Assembly (NCBI GenBank): GCA_963169105.1
Contig: OY720639.1
Span: 55,781,848 to 55,845,847 of the forward strand
Source of the DNA: Ceriagrion tenellum
Taxonomy: Eukaryota; Arthropoda; Insecta; Odonata; Coenagrionidae
Reading direction: 5' to 3'
DNA length: 64,000 bases
Below the pieces are notes generated by a model. The model was not told the DNA's origin, made no database searches, and was given only the letters and a program-made list of their open reading frames with translations. Positions within the stretch are counted from its first letter, which is position 1, and each line of letters opens with the position of its first letter. Shown piece after piece: positions 31,906-43,239 of the stretch. The position numbers were made by a program, and so were the translations under genes.

Positions 31906-32890
31906 ATATTTTGTGGATTATCGTCAGATATTCGATTATTATGTAAAGCCATTTGAAGCACCGCCGAGGTTAATTTCATATTCCAAATTCGTCATTTTGG
32001 TGGACTAGTAGTGATTTATGCATTCTGCATGCATATCTCTGCAGGTTAGGCATGCAATCAGTGAATTATGTATTATTTCTTCGACAGAATTAGAGGGGGA
32101 ATGCACTACACTTATAGGCCCGTGTGGTCGGTACCCAGTCTTGAAAAAAATTGGTTTGATTCACGGATTTCATGCGGTCGTGTGAAGAAAATCGAATTCG
32201 TGGCATGTAGGAAACGGTGGCACGAGAAAAGCGTCATTCCCACGGCAACCTACCCTGTGCTTTAGTCTGCGCATTCCTTTCAATAGCACGGATTTGCTCG
32301 CGAGAACTAAGTTCAGTCTTGTAGTCACGGCTGCCAACTGCTCGGTATCCTGGAGGCGTCTTCACGGATCTTTCCGCACAAAAAAGGCTGAAAGTCGTAA
32401 CGCGCATCTTACCGTCTCGATGCCCTTTCGATTTTCCTGCAAACCATGACGAAGTGTGTTGGGAACTGTGATAGGCAGTCGCTCCTGAAGACGATATCAG
32501 GAAAGAGCATCGACGGGCGATAGTGTGTCAATATCAATTGTTTCCGTTCCATGGTCTGTATTTTTCCAATCGATTTTGATTTACTTATGTTTCGATTTTC
32601 ACGCTGACGAAGACCCTCTCGCGGAGGATAATCCCAGCCTTGTCGCTTTAGGATGACTAACTTATGATAATTTTCCAATCATTGCCTCGAAAAAAAGACA
32701 TGGTGCGTAGTCATGCGTACGGATACAAGAACATACACCAATTGTTGAAATTCGGCATGAGATAATAATTTAACTTGACCGGGATTTGAAATCGGATATA
32801 GGTGGCGATTTCCTTCCTATTGGTGTATTCAGGAGAAATCTAATTCTCGTAAAAATTCGCTCAGTGAACGCCTGTTAGCGCTAACTCTAA
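31906..32890. other. Unassigned DNA
   Basis: Nothing recognised. Confidence 0.4.
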
Positions 32891-33925
32891 TGTCCATTAA
32901 AAAAGTCTAGTCCGTTGAGTTTAGGACGCTGTATCATCAAGTTGAGTCAACTGATTTGAACGAAATAAAATGCGAACGATAGAACAATTATTTCTACGTT
33001 TACTAATGTTTGTAAAAAAAATTTCTATAAAGCTATTTTACAAAGCTAGCGTTGTTGCAGTTACAACGGTATAACTCAAACGTCAATCGCATCGTTAGTT
33101 TCGGAATTAGCCGAGGTTTACAAATTTTACAACATCTCGTGTAAAACTCAACATGGAAACAATTTATTTTCTTTGATATATTAAAAACATGTGTGGCTAA
33201 CTTATATAAAAATATCTCATCTCTAGAATAAATATTAAGAGAATGGTGATAGCGTAAAGTCGGACCACCGGGTTTTGAGCGCCGAAAACTGTCTTTTTTT
33301 GAAATAATATCGTAAATGTGTAGATAAGAATACGAAATTTTTTTTACAAACATTTTCATTTTCTGCCAACCCCGACGCCTCAACGTTCCTTCTGCAGAGA
33401 GCCTTGCTTTCTCTGTGCGTAAAATACATGTAATTAAAAATCGTTATTGGAAATCCCCGGATAATTGACTAATGACTGTGTACATATTTATAAAGCTAGC
33501 GTTGCTGCGGTTACAACGGTATAAGTCAAACCTCAATCGCATCGTTAGTTTCGGAATTAGCCGAGGTTTACAACTTTTACAACATCTCGTGTAAAACTCA
33601 ACATGGAAGCAATTTATTTTCTTTGATACATTAAAAACATGTGTGGCTAACTTATATAAAAATATCTCATCTCTAGAATAAATATAAAGAGAATGGTGAT
33701 AGCGTAAAGGCGGACCACCGGGTTTTGAGCGCCGAAAACAGGGCCTTTTCTTAAAAAAAATATCGTAAAAGTGTAGATAAGGGTACGAATTTTTTTTTAC
33801 AATTATTAGTAAACGTAGAAATAATTGTTCTATCGTACGCATTTTATTTCGTTAAAATCAGTTGACTCAACTTGAAGATACAGCGTCATAAACTCAACGG
33901 ACTCGACTTTTTTAATGGACAGCAG
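32891..33925. mobile_element. Foldback DNA element with inner direct repeat
   Basis: The outer inverted repeats are about 117 bp: 32891-33008 starting TGTCCATTAAAAAAGTCTAG, and 33808-33925 ending CGGACTCGACTTTTTTAATG GACA. Inside, two direct copies of about 320 bp (33040-33350 and 33475-33790) share AAAGCTAGCGTTG, GCATCGTTAGTTTCGG, ACATGTGTGGCTAACTT and CACCGGGTTTTGAGCGCCGA. A 120-bp spacer (about 33355-33470) separates them. The minus-strand open frames of 116 and 132 codons come from these repeated units, and I know no homologue. It is non-autonomous. Confidence 0.85.
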
Positions 33926-35194
33926 TAATTTTTTAACAACGCTGAAGTTACTATAGATGGTACTGGTTATCATCATTTAAAACTTTTGTGAAAGCAATTT
34001 TGTCAAATAACGGTTACGTGATCCAGTCCACATGTAACTTTTATTTGAAGCTTGCAATATATTTCGAGAGTTTCTCTCGCCATCTTTCGTACCAAAGAGT
34101 CAGTGCCGAGTGGCACTCGTGTGCGTGGCATCATTTGTTCGGTGAAATCACAGGAAAAATCAGCCAAAATAGGAATACTGTATTAGATTATTTGATTTCA
34201 ACTTCTGGAATTCCCTTACATATCAGGTGATAAAAGCCCCCACGATAAAAACCTTTCAGTCAAAGATCTGTATCTCATTGCTAAATTCCTCATAATTCAT
34301 GTGCCACCTTATCATATGTATCTTTATTTATTTATGTCATCCATATATTGGATTTTCTTCATTGTTTTTCCATCATTGCGTTTATACTGAATCCTTGTTA
34401 TGTTATCATCTTTTTTTTGTTATTCATTGTATTTATTTGTTGATATCTTTATTTTATCGTATTCTAGCTCTATTATATGCTTGTAGCATTATCAACTTAA
34501 CTGTTAAATTATGCATGCAATGGAGGGACTCAATTCCTTTTTGTTCCTTTAGGAATCCCTCACAATGATTAAGTGTGTATAGTGTCGTTATCATAATTTA
34601 CTTATTATGTAATTAGTTTTCTGAACTTAGAAGACATCGCGTCCTAGAAAAATAAATTATTTTTTTATTAATTCATTCATTATTCATGTTTATATTATTT
34701 TATTTGTTTTTTTTTTCATTTCTTAATTGTTTTTATATTTCATTAGACATTTTTTTGTCATTTATATATAGAGTACTGTGCACTCCCCACTTCTAGTCAT
34801 AGTATTGCGCCTCTATCCGTCGTCGCACGATGCCGCTCCTCTTTTTTCGAAATTTGCTCGTCGTGGAGATCCAAGGGTCATTGTATTCCCTCGGTCAAGC
34901 CAGCTCGAATCGGTCAGCAGCCTTGGCCACTCCCCTCCCTCTGGATCTCCGCCAGTACGTAAAGGCACCCTAACTAACCCAACCGCCTCATCTCTCCACA
35001 ATATTTGTGATTCAGTTTTTCTGCTACAACTATGATCGCGGACCACCGACGTCGTCAGCTTAAGGCCCAATTTCTCCCCGTGTCGTGGAGGAACTTGCGA
35101 ACGGGAAGGAAAAGTCTTGGGAACGGGTTGGTGTTGCGGAAGTTTGTAGTATCAAGAAAAATTAATCAACTTTTAGACATTTAAACCTATACGT
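33926..35194. other. Unassigned DNA
   Basis: Positions 34300-34760 are T-rich. Positions 34800-35120 are GC-richer, with complementary open frames on both strands and no motif. Nothing is recognised. Confidence 0.4.
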
Positions 35195-35760
35195 GGGACC
35201 TTATTCTTTCGTTTGCTACCAAATGTTATTTCGCTCTGGTTATGCCTCACCTCGAATGCGCCGCGAGCATTTGGGACCCTGGTCTTAAAGATTTAACCAA
35301 AAAAATTGATGAACTACAAAGAAAAGCTGCACGATACAAAGAAAAACTGCTACAAGCGAACGTAGAGTGTTTCTCAGCTTTTAGAGGGATTGAGATGGAA
35401 ACCCCTAGACCCTGAGGCTACATGCTAGGCTCAACTTACTTGAAAAATTCAGAACTGGTGTGTTTCTGAGCGACACGGAGAATATTCTCACGATTCCCCA
35501 CTACCACTCCAGGTCTGACGGAAGCGATAAAATAATAGAGATACATTGCCGAACAGATAGGTACAAACACTCATTCTTTCCACGCACAATAAGCGAGCAC
35601 ACTAAAATCTGAGCTCCAACGAATACACTCCCATAATACACGTCACCATTTCACCTACCAAAACCTTATCCCTTACATGTTCGCACGGCTGGTGACCTAA
35701 CATTTCCTGCCAAACGCCCATGCGGTGGCTCGCAGAGTATTTTGCATTATATTTGTAAAT
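35195..35760 (+). mobile_element. LINE family D: reverse transcriptase tail and 3' end
   Basis: The reading gives Val-Met-Pro-His-Leu-Glu-Cys-Ala-Ala-Ser-Ile-Trp-Asp-Pro (about 35239-35280) and Glu-Leu-Gln-Arg-Lys-Ala-Ala-Arg (about 35310-35334), the thumb motif of CR1/Jockey-group LINEs. Decayed sequence follows with the CCGAACAGATAGG C-terminal word (about 35547) and a GTGGCTCGCAGAGTATTTTG tail (about 35722). The same family occurs at 51795 and 62765. Multiple stops. Confidence 0.7.
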
Positions 35761-36265
35761 CCAGATATAGGAATGATGTGGCCAAGACTGAGGCAGAAAG
35801 AAAATTTGTAAAAAATATGTCGTATCTGTCATCAGGAAGATGGCATTTTACTTCAAAAAGTTGTGTAAAATTGTTTTTAATAGATAGTAATTTCTACTTA
35901 TGTACATATATCCACTTCTAGGCTATTTTGCTCTTTATCTTCCATTAAACCTCTTTAATCAAACCTTTAAAATTCTCACCCTTGAAATCGTACCATAACC
36001 GGTATATCCTCCTTATAAAATATTATGGATCATTAAACACAAAGTTGATAGTCAAGTAATAGGGAAAAGTCCTATACGAGGCGTTATAGATCACGTTCCG
36101 GATTTCCTGACTATTTCATGTGTTAAATTCTTTGTTGTTGAGCGATATATATTTGGAATGGCATTCATGATGTTACTAATGTTAAATCCTTGCAGCATAT
36201 CCCTAACTTCTTCGCACGTATTGTTAAAAATAGAGTGCCAAATCTCCGCAGCCTACCCTTTAATA
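35761..36265. other. Unassigned DNA
   Basis: Nothing recognised up to the TIR that starts at 36266. Confidence 0.4.
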
Positions 36266-38811
36266 ACACAGGTCTACAAAAAAAATTTTATTTTTTTTGT
36301 TTGAAATTTGATAACTGACTTTTATGTACTTTTCAGCGCTGATTTCAAAAATGCTATCCATTTTTTTCTATCACGTCAGGTTTTCTCACAAAAAAGGGAG
36401 TATTTGTGGGTATAATAACAAAATGTAAGCAATTTTTCACATTTTTTCCAAAGTTATAAAATATTATTTTATTTGTAAATCATGCTCTAAACTATATTTC
36501 TAGTACACTTCCATTTCTCTTTAAGCTCATAATTCCTTATAATAACGCTTTCGCTTTGTGTCGAAGCTTCTTTTATTGCTTTTCCGGCTGTGGACTCGTT
36601 GGGTATCATCTCTTTTTAACATCCAGCAGTAGTCCGCTATCATGTTGAAGTTCCATCTTCCTTGATATCTTCTTTCCATTTCTTTGATGTCTTGGTGGAA
36701 TCTTTCGCCCTGCTCTTCACTTACATCACCAAGGTTTGTAGGGAAGTAGTCAAGATGTGAATGGAGAAAATGAACCTTAATGCTCATGTTATAGCCCAGC
36801 TTCTTAAAGTTGTCGAGCATGTCTGCGACGATTGTCTTGTAGTTTGGATCTTTTTTGTTTCCTAGGAAACCGGTAACAACTAATTTAAAAGATGTCCATG
36901 CTGCCTTTTCTTTTGTTTCCATTTTGTCCACAAAGTTGGAATCTGTCATTAGTTTTCTAATGTCTGGTCCGACAAAGACTCCTTCCTTTAGCTTTGCCTC
37001 GGATAAACCAGGAAACTGTCCACAAAGATATCGGAAACACTCCCCTTCTTTTGGCAATCCCTTAAAAAATTGTTTCATCAGCCCCAACTTAATGTGAAGT
37101 GGTGGAAGTAACACCTTTTTGGGATCCACAAGGCTTTTCCTCTCAACATTTTTAACCCCTACCTGTAAGGTTTTTCTCAAGGGCCAAGCTTTTTTATGTA
37201 GTGTTGCTTTCTGTCTCTACTGTTCCATTCACAGAGAAAGCAAGGGAACTTTGTATAGCCACTTTGTTGACCAAGCAGCATTGAAATCACTTTTAAATCA
37301 CCACAGAGTGTCCATTTGTGGTCTGAATAGCAGAGTTTGTTTAAAACCAGTTCAAGGTTTTCGTAACATTCTTTTAAGTGAACCGAGTGTCCAACTGGCA
37401 TAGAAGCATACTTATTGCCATTGTGTAGAAGTACTGCTTTAAGGCTTCTTTTTGAAGAATCAATAAAAAGTCTCCACTCATCAGGAGCATATTCTATTTT
37501 AAAACGTGCCATAAGTCCAGGAACATCACTGTAAAACACCAGGTCACCTTCTTGAGAGAAGAAAGATACAAACTCCTTTTCCCTCGATCGATACCAAGAA
37601 AAGGATGTACCCGGAGCCAACATATGTTTATCTTTCAATCTAGATCATAAAACCTCTGCCGAGTCTTTAGAAAGGCCCAGGTCTCTAACTAAATCGTTCA
37701 GTTCAGATTGTGAGAATGGAATGGGATCGGTTGTGCCAGGATCGTAGCAATCACTGTCTTCTTCACTATCACCTTGCTGAGCCAATGGCTCGTGATCATC
37801 TAAAATATCATCCAAAGAATCTGGAGGAGAGGGTATTGGTACTTCAGGTCCATGAGGAACAGGGCGAATGGCTGATTGAATGTTAGGGTAAGAAATATCC
37901 TTTTTGTTTTTCAAATTGAAACCTTGTACGTTTCAAGAACAAAAATAGCAGTCATCACTATGATTTTTGGGCTCCCTCCAAGCCATTGGTATTCCAAAAC
38001 GTAAGGACTGCTTTTTACGTTGAAACCATTGCCTCTGTTCTTCAACACACACTGAACAAACTTTGTGTGGGGCCCAAGGCTTATCTTGATCGCCTAACTT
38101 TATACCAAAATAGGCAAAATATACCTTTTTAACAAAATCGGAAATGTTTCTTTGTTGCTTTTTAACGGTATAGTTACCACAAATGTAGCAGAAGCAATCT
38201 GGTGAGTTTATACATCCTCTGGTAGCCATTGTCCATAAAATAACTTCACAACACAAGAAAACAGTCACTACTTTAAAGCACAAGTAACAACAACACGTGA
38301 ACAGCACAGAGTGAAGAGGTACTGTGAACTGAAGGACAATAGCAGAAGCTCACTGCTTGGTGATGGAGGGGGAAGGGGCAGCGCGACAGACAGGCACTGA
38401 CATGAAAGATGCTCAGTGAGTCAGTAAGTGGATGGAGGAGGGGGGAGGGCAAGGACAAGCACTGACATGAAAATACTGCTGGTTTCTCCTAATTACTCTT
38501 TATTTTACGTATAACTCATCTAGTATAAAAACGGCTATGTAACTGAAAATGCCTCATAGTTTTTTGTAATACTTTTTAAAAGTTCTTTAGGCTAAATAGC
38601 AGTTTATGTAGATCCTCAAAACCAAAATTCAAACTCACTAGAGTACTGAAATATGTATAAAAATATCGAAAAAAACTAAAACTAGACAAGCAGTTTGTGA
38701 AATAACTGTACGTGATAGAATTTTGTCACTATTTTTCCCGAAATCAGCGTTGAAAACACTATAAAAATCACTTATTAAATTTGAAACAATTTTTATGTCG
38801 CAGACCTGTGT
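36266..38811 (-). mobile_element. 2.55-kb TIR-bounded DNA transposon, superfamily not recognised
   Basis: The outer ends are ACACAGGTCT (36266-36275) and its complement AGACCTGTGT (38802-38811). Inverted similarity continues inward for about 105-115 bp on each side, sharing GTTTGAAATTTGATAA / TTTCAAATTTAATAAG, CGCTGATTTC and TCTATCACGT. A single minus-strand gene (36527-38229, broken) lies between. The organisation of TIR, one gene and TIR is that of a cut-and-paste transposon. I could not define a target duplication; only AAT is shared by the AT-rich flanks. Element size, TIR length and gene length are consistent with one unit. Confidence 0.8.
36527..38229 (-). pseudogene. Broken gene of a conserved arthropod multicopy family, candidate DDE transposase
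   Basis: The start is taken at the ATG at 38227-38229 (Met-Ala-Thr-Arg-Gly-Cys-Ile-Asn-Ser-Pro); the upstream in-frame ATG at 38307 adds hydrophobic residues not expected of the family. The reading spans about 567 codons. The N-terminus is cysteine-rich: C14-x2-C17, then His-x3-Cys-x2-Cys, then His-x3-Cys-x2-Cys, probably zinc sites. Then come an acidic linker (about 37650-37880), Trp-Arg-Leu-Phe-Ile-Asp (Asp codon 37459-37461), Leu-Cys-Gly-Asp (Asp codon 37297-37299), Pro-Cys-Phe-Leu-Cys, and near the C-terminus Ser-Glu-Glu-Gln-Gly-Glu-Arg-Phe-His. Two in-frame TGA codons (37933-37935, 37645-37647) and a one-base loss in an A run near 37190 disable it. I know this family as a frequent hypothetical protein in arthropods. 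Its role as a transposase is inference. Confidence 0.75.
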
Positions 38812-39262
38812 AATGTCTTGTCCTCACTTTCCGTTAATTAACTTGATAATATTTCCTTAAAACCGATCTTAAACTTATCCATAGGACACTGAACTCAACC
38901 ATTGACTGCCCCGACCCCATTTCTTTGATAAATTTCAGAATACCCTCCCGACACACCAGGACTCACTCATTGCTCCATATCCTTACTCCCAGATTATCAC
39001 TAACCAAACGCTCCCTCAAATTTCGCCTCTCTTCTCTTGTGAATTCCCTTCCTGTGAACATCTACCCTTTCACCCTATCTTCCACCGTCTTCGCTAACCT
39101 AGCCATTTGCCTTTCCCAAAAAAAGTAATTTGTACTATCTCCCCATTCTGCATTATTTTTTGTTACCTTCTTCTTGTTATGTTTGCGTCTTTTTGTTTGT
39201 TATACGTTCACTGTACAATGTTTTATGATTTATGTGATCTTTTTGTCAAATAAAAAATGAAT
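38812..39262 (+). mobile_element. LINE 3' end (Jockey-type C-terminus)
   Basis: The frame 38925-39128 ends Arg-His-Thr-Arg-Thr-His, Leu-Leu-His-Ile, Ser-Leu-Thr-Lys-Arg-Ser-Leu-Lys-Phe-Arg-Leu, Leu-Val-Asn-Ser-Leu-Pro, Ile-Tyr-Pro-Phe. This is the order of the closing segment of Jockey-like reverse transcriptases (Thr-Arg-Asn...Asn-Ser-Leu-Pro...Phe). About 130 bases of 3' UTR follow to an AAATAAAAAATGAATAAAAT tail at about 39248-39267. It is 5'-truncated. Confidence 0.55.
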
Positions 39263-39365
39263 AAAATAATTATTAAGCAATCGAGTTTTACCTTAATCTC
39301 GAAGGCCATATAATAATGTTATCCTCTTGTGACTCAATATTCAAGTTCTTTATCATAAAAAGACC

Positions 39366-39743
39366 TTATGCTTCCCCATAAAAAAGGTTTTTTCTGAAAA
39401 TTTTGTAGATAACTTTAATTTTCTCTGGCGATAAACCTATAAAAATCATTACCCATAAAATATCAGCTCGAGCGGAGGTCATTAAATGATCATCTGATGT
39501 GAAATGAAAAATAATTGCTGTATTTTCTTGCACAGTTCCAATGTTCTGGGAAATTTCATCCACAAAGACCAGTTTTCCTGCTTTCGTGTACGTTGAGTTA
39601 AAAAAAAAATATGGAAACAAGATATGCGGATGTGCTAGATCTCTCATATATGCATTTAATTTGCACGTTACTATAGGATGAGCCGAATTGCAAGGTTGTC
39701 TGGAGAATTTAGTGTTATGGGGGGGAGGAGTACGTCTTTGCAT
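39366..39743 (-). other. 125-codon open frame of unknown nature
   Basis: This is the longest open frame without a repeat explanation in this part. The second half is hydrophobic with alternating charged residues (Phe-Val-Asp-Glu-Ile-Ser, Thr-Ser-Asp-Asp-His, Ile-Leu-Trp-Val-Met-Ile-Phe). No domain is recognised, there is no splice or promoter evidence, and it may be chance. Confidence 0.2.
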
Positions 39744-40078
39744 CGTTATGAATTTGAAAAAGTGCCGGAAGGTGGGTAGTTTTATTGTTGATGCTAGTAC
39801 TTAGGTGCATGGAGTGTGTGATATTTGTATTTATATTCGCATTTCCCCGTTAATGGCGAGTTAAGACATCGGCTCTGAACCTGACCCGTCAAATCCCTTC
39901 ACCCCTTTCATTTCTGCCTCACCTCCATCCCGCACGAGTCCACGCCAGGAACTTTTATGAGAGACGTAATGAGCAACTTTCCCGTATGTTTGTTTGGTAG
40001 TTTGAGCGAAATGTCACTTCACCGAGAAAACTTAATAGTACGCCGTGCCAAAATCTCAGCATACCCTTCTCGTGACTC
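39744..40078. other. Unassigned DNA
   Basis: Nothing recognised. Confidence 0.4.
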
Positions 40079-40313
40079 TTAAGGCCGCTTTACACGGTAC
40101 ATTTTATTGCACAAAGGAATGTATCATAGATTGTACAATAAAATGGATGGAATCGAAGCAGGTTCTGTTTCCCGTTCAGTCATTGAGACAATCATTCAAT
40201 TTGCCGCTTTTCACGGTACAGTTTTCGTCATGAAAGTCTTCGTACTGAAATACATGAAATAGTTCATGCATATGGTTTGTACATTAAAATTTACCGTGTA
40301 AAGCGGCCTTTAG
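40079..40313. mobile_element. MITE, family M2, copy 2
   Basis: The left TIR TTAAGGCCGCTTTACACGGT (40079-40098) is inverted at the right as ACCGTGTAAAGCGGCCTTTA G (about 40292-40313). It is better preserved than copy 1 at 23163. TTAA at the left has become TTTA at the right. It is non-coding. Confidence 0.85.
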
Positions 40314-40765
40314 CCTTCGAAGTAAATCATAGTAAGTCACCAACTGCCAGGATCTAACTCCCTCATCGCTTGGCTCGCAAATCGCTTGGCCGCGGTTGTT
40401 GCAGTGGATCATTTTTATACCCTGAATGCTTGTAAGGACACCTATAACTTCAGTGTGAATCGTGAACTAGCAATACTGAAATATCTTAGTCAATCGCCAC
40501 GGGCAACAGTACTTCCCCTCTTTTCACCATCCTCCTCTCTCCGAGACTTCCCCTGCTTTTCGTGTTCTGACCCGCATGGCGAGAAAGGGGCCTCTCTCGC
40601 TCCTTCACCGGCGTCGACTTCACTTCAAGGATCCCTGCATTTCCCTGGCTACCAAAAGGGACTTTACTGCTGCTCTCATCAAATGAACATTGTTCAAGAA
40701 TGCTCCGTACTTGTATCACGGTATTTCGCCTTAGGGCATGTTATAATTTCTTATTTCTTCTTCTT
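40314..40765. other. Unassigned DNA
   Basis: Positions 40500-40680 are C/T-rich with open frames on both strands. No domain is recognised. Confidence 0.4.
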
Positions 40766-41425
40766 CTATGTAATACCCTGCGAGCTACCACGAGGGTGTG
40801 TGGCAGGGGCTGAAGATCACCAAACATGCACTATTGCCATGCAACTAGGATATTTAAGGGAGTTATGCTAGAAAATAGGGTCACAGGCAGCTGTATGGTT
40901 AGTATCTACACAATAAGAAAGGGATTATTGGTTGTATTACATGTATCATGCACTACAGACTACTCTAACTATATTTCACCTACCTATCCCTTTGCTACGC
41001 TGCCTATTGTTCTCTCTTATAGTACGCGGGAAAAATGACATTTTAAATCTATCGGTACAACAATCTATCTCTCTAATCTTGTTAATATGATCAAACCTAG
41101 CATAATACGCAGGGGTTCTTAATATATATCTAACGTCATCTGTGAACAAATCGGTTTCGATTTTACTGAAAAGGTTTAACCTAAATTTTAACCTGCGTTC
41201 TGATAGTAATTCCCATCCGAGTTCTTCTATTAAATTCGTCACACTTATACAATTATCATAACGGCCTTTAACAAACCTAGCGGATCTCCTTTGCACGCGC
41301 TCTAATTCTTTTATCATACCTTCCTCGTAGGGATCCCATATACTAGCGGCATATTCTAAATGAGGCCTGACAATTGTAAAATAGCTTCTTTCTCGTACTC
41401 TCTCATCGCATTTGCAGAATATTTA
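40766..41425 (-). mobile_element. LINE family A, 3' portion
   Basis: The minus-strand frame 41317-40976 (113 residues) carries Glu-Leu-Glu-Arg-Val-Gln-Arg-Arg-Ser-Ala-Arg-Phe-Val-Lys, Glu-Leu-Gly-Trp-Glu-Leu-Leu-Ser and Ser-Phe-Phe-Pro-Arg-Thr-Ile-Arg. It is nearly the same as the plus-strand copy at 27370-27714 and lacks that copy's frameshifts. Upstream sequence to 41425 encodes the Arg-Pro-His-Leu-Glu-Tyr region. The 3' UTR (40975-40766) ends CTGCGAGCTACCACGAGGGTG on the plus strand. The catalytic Asp-Asp region is missing through 5' truncation. Confidence 0.85.
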
Positions 41426-42231
41426 ATGCAGAATATGGTCCTTTGTGGGAATTGTTATGCATTTCGAGGTTGTGTTTGTCTTTATTTAATTTTTAACGAC
41501 CCTGTTTCGCCTCAATCTAGTCAGTTCAATTCAATGACTACGAATTCAGTTCGTACGTCGCAACGTTAGCAGCCAACTTAGCGCAACATTTTAATGCTAT
41601 AAAACATTCAAAGTTAAACTGCAGCCCCTTTTATGCTATTAAAAATTCCCACTTTGTTTACTTTCGCATGAGAAGGGATGGGAAACAAAAAAATGGGGAC
41701 AGAAAAATGTAACGTTTTAATCAAGAATTATTTTTAGTCTCTTTTTATCCTATGCCTCTAGGAATGATTATTGTAAGATGATATGTTATACAATTTAGTG
41801 GACACTGAAAAAACTTGTTGGTTAAATTTACTCTGCAATTATCCTAGATGTAATGTTACATCATCGTATTTGAGTAATAATTTGGGCTCATTTTAAGTAA
41901 AACTTCTCACCATTTCAAAGATTTCAGAACATCAGCGCCTTACCGAACCACTCTCAGAGATTTTCGACGAAACATACCTGACCTTTTGCTTTCCAGAGAG
42001 ACCTTGTTTAATGAATTGGGAATCTCCAACTCACAAACCTCGTCAAATGAATAGCAGTGTGTAGTTTGTAGGTTTTCTCCAAGCATTTTGAAATTAGACC
42101 ATATTATAGTCAACGCACTATCTTTCAGGATCACTGAAACCCTTCTGTTACGAAGGAGTTGTAAACGTAAAACGCGAAAAAGTAGTTATGTTATTAACTA
42201 AAATTGATATTTTTATTTGATTACTTAGAAT
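41426..42231. other. Unassigned AT-rich DNA
   Basis: Nothing recognised. Confidence 0.4.
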
Positions 42232-42450
42232 TGCCGGTCGCGGTGGCGACGGGGTAAAGTTCTCCCCTGCGAAGCCGTCGCGACTAAGTGGGTTGCGGGT
42301 TCGAATCCCGCCTGGGTGGAATTATCACCGCTCGGGGCATGGGTTTTTGTGATCGTCTGTTGTTGTTGTTAATTAACCGACGTTAATTGGCCGAGTGGGC
42401 TGTGTTCGAGGTAGTAAAGATAAAATAAAATAAAAATAAAAAAGTTTCAG
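42232..42450 (+). mobile_element. tRNA-derived SINE with A/T-rich tail
   Basis: The head GCCGGTCGCGGTGGCGACGG carries an A-box-like segment, and the B box GGTTCGAATCC lies at 42298-42308. The body contains CACCGCTCGGGGCATGGG and a (TTG)4-like tract (42359-42370). The 3' end is an (ATAAA)n-type tail (42421-42442). A decayed relative lies at 12982. The boxes are intact, so this copy is fairly young. Confidence 0.75.
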
Positions 42451-43239
42451 TCATGTAAAATAAATGATTGAACCATTAATAATGCAATATTTTATTCACG
42501 CTTCCTACAGCTGCTGAAATTAAAACGTTAAATTGTAAATGGTCTCCGTAATGACTTGGGAACTATCTCGCTGAAACAACCGTAGGTTGCCTTCGAAATA
42601 CTTGGACGTGGACGACTTTGAAGCTCTTGCGGAATACCGTTCAGTGAAACTCAGTTGCTCGAAATAGACTCGTGGTAAGGAAATCGACTCCTTCCAATTG
42701 AGTCGCGTTTTCCCCTATTACAGTCCTCCCCAGAGGAGCTGGAATGATTGTTGAAGCCGGATGGAGGCAATCAAGCCGCGGAGTACTGAATTGCAACTAG
42801 TGAGGAGGAAGAGGAAAATACGCAGTCTTAGAAGACCGCGGCGAATATTAATGCCCGTTCGCCAGTGATCAACTTTTTTTGTTGGTAGAAGCGACGCGAA
42901 AAAGGCGGGAATTTGTTTTTTTTTTTTTTGGAAATTGGCACCTAATGGGAAATTAAAGGGTAGCATATCCCTTGGGTGGGATAAAATCCATTTCCGTCGA
43001 CACTAGCCGCATTTTAACTCGTAATGAAGAACAGAATTTGCAATTTTCGCATAAATCTGAATTTTTCCGTATTTTAATTCATCCGTCAAGGCTTTTTTGT
43101 GTTCTCTCGACGAAGTATTCGTCCAATTTTAAAGGAACCCAATTCTAACCGTGAATTTTTGATTATGTAAAACATGTATAGATATTCCTCTTAGAATTTA
43201 CCCACCAAAGAACGAGAACATAACGGAGTTTCTTATATT
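42451..43239. other. Unassigned DNA
   Basis: A T13 tract lies at about 42917-42929. No gene is recognised. Confidence 0.4.

Noticed and set aside
33033..33842. 116- and 132-codon minus-strand frames that resemble each other
   Set aside because: They are similar only because the foldback element contains its core twice. The element has TIRs and no known protein.
34778..35070. 85-codon frames on both strands
   Set aside because: Exact antisense shadows of each other with no recognised motif.
37645..37935. In-frame TGA codons as possible selenocysteine sites
   Set aside because: A frameshift in the same gene and the mobile-element context point to decay, and the family does not need selenocysteine at these positions.
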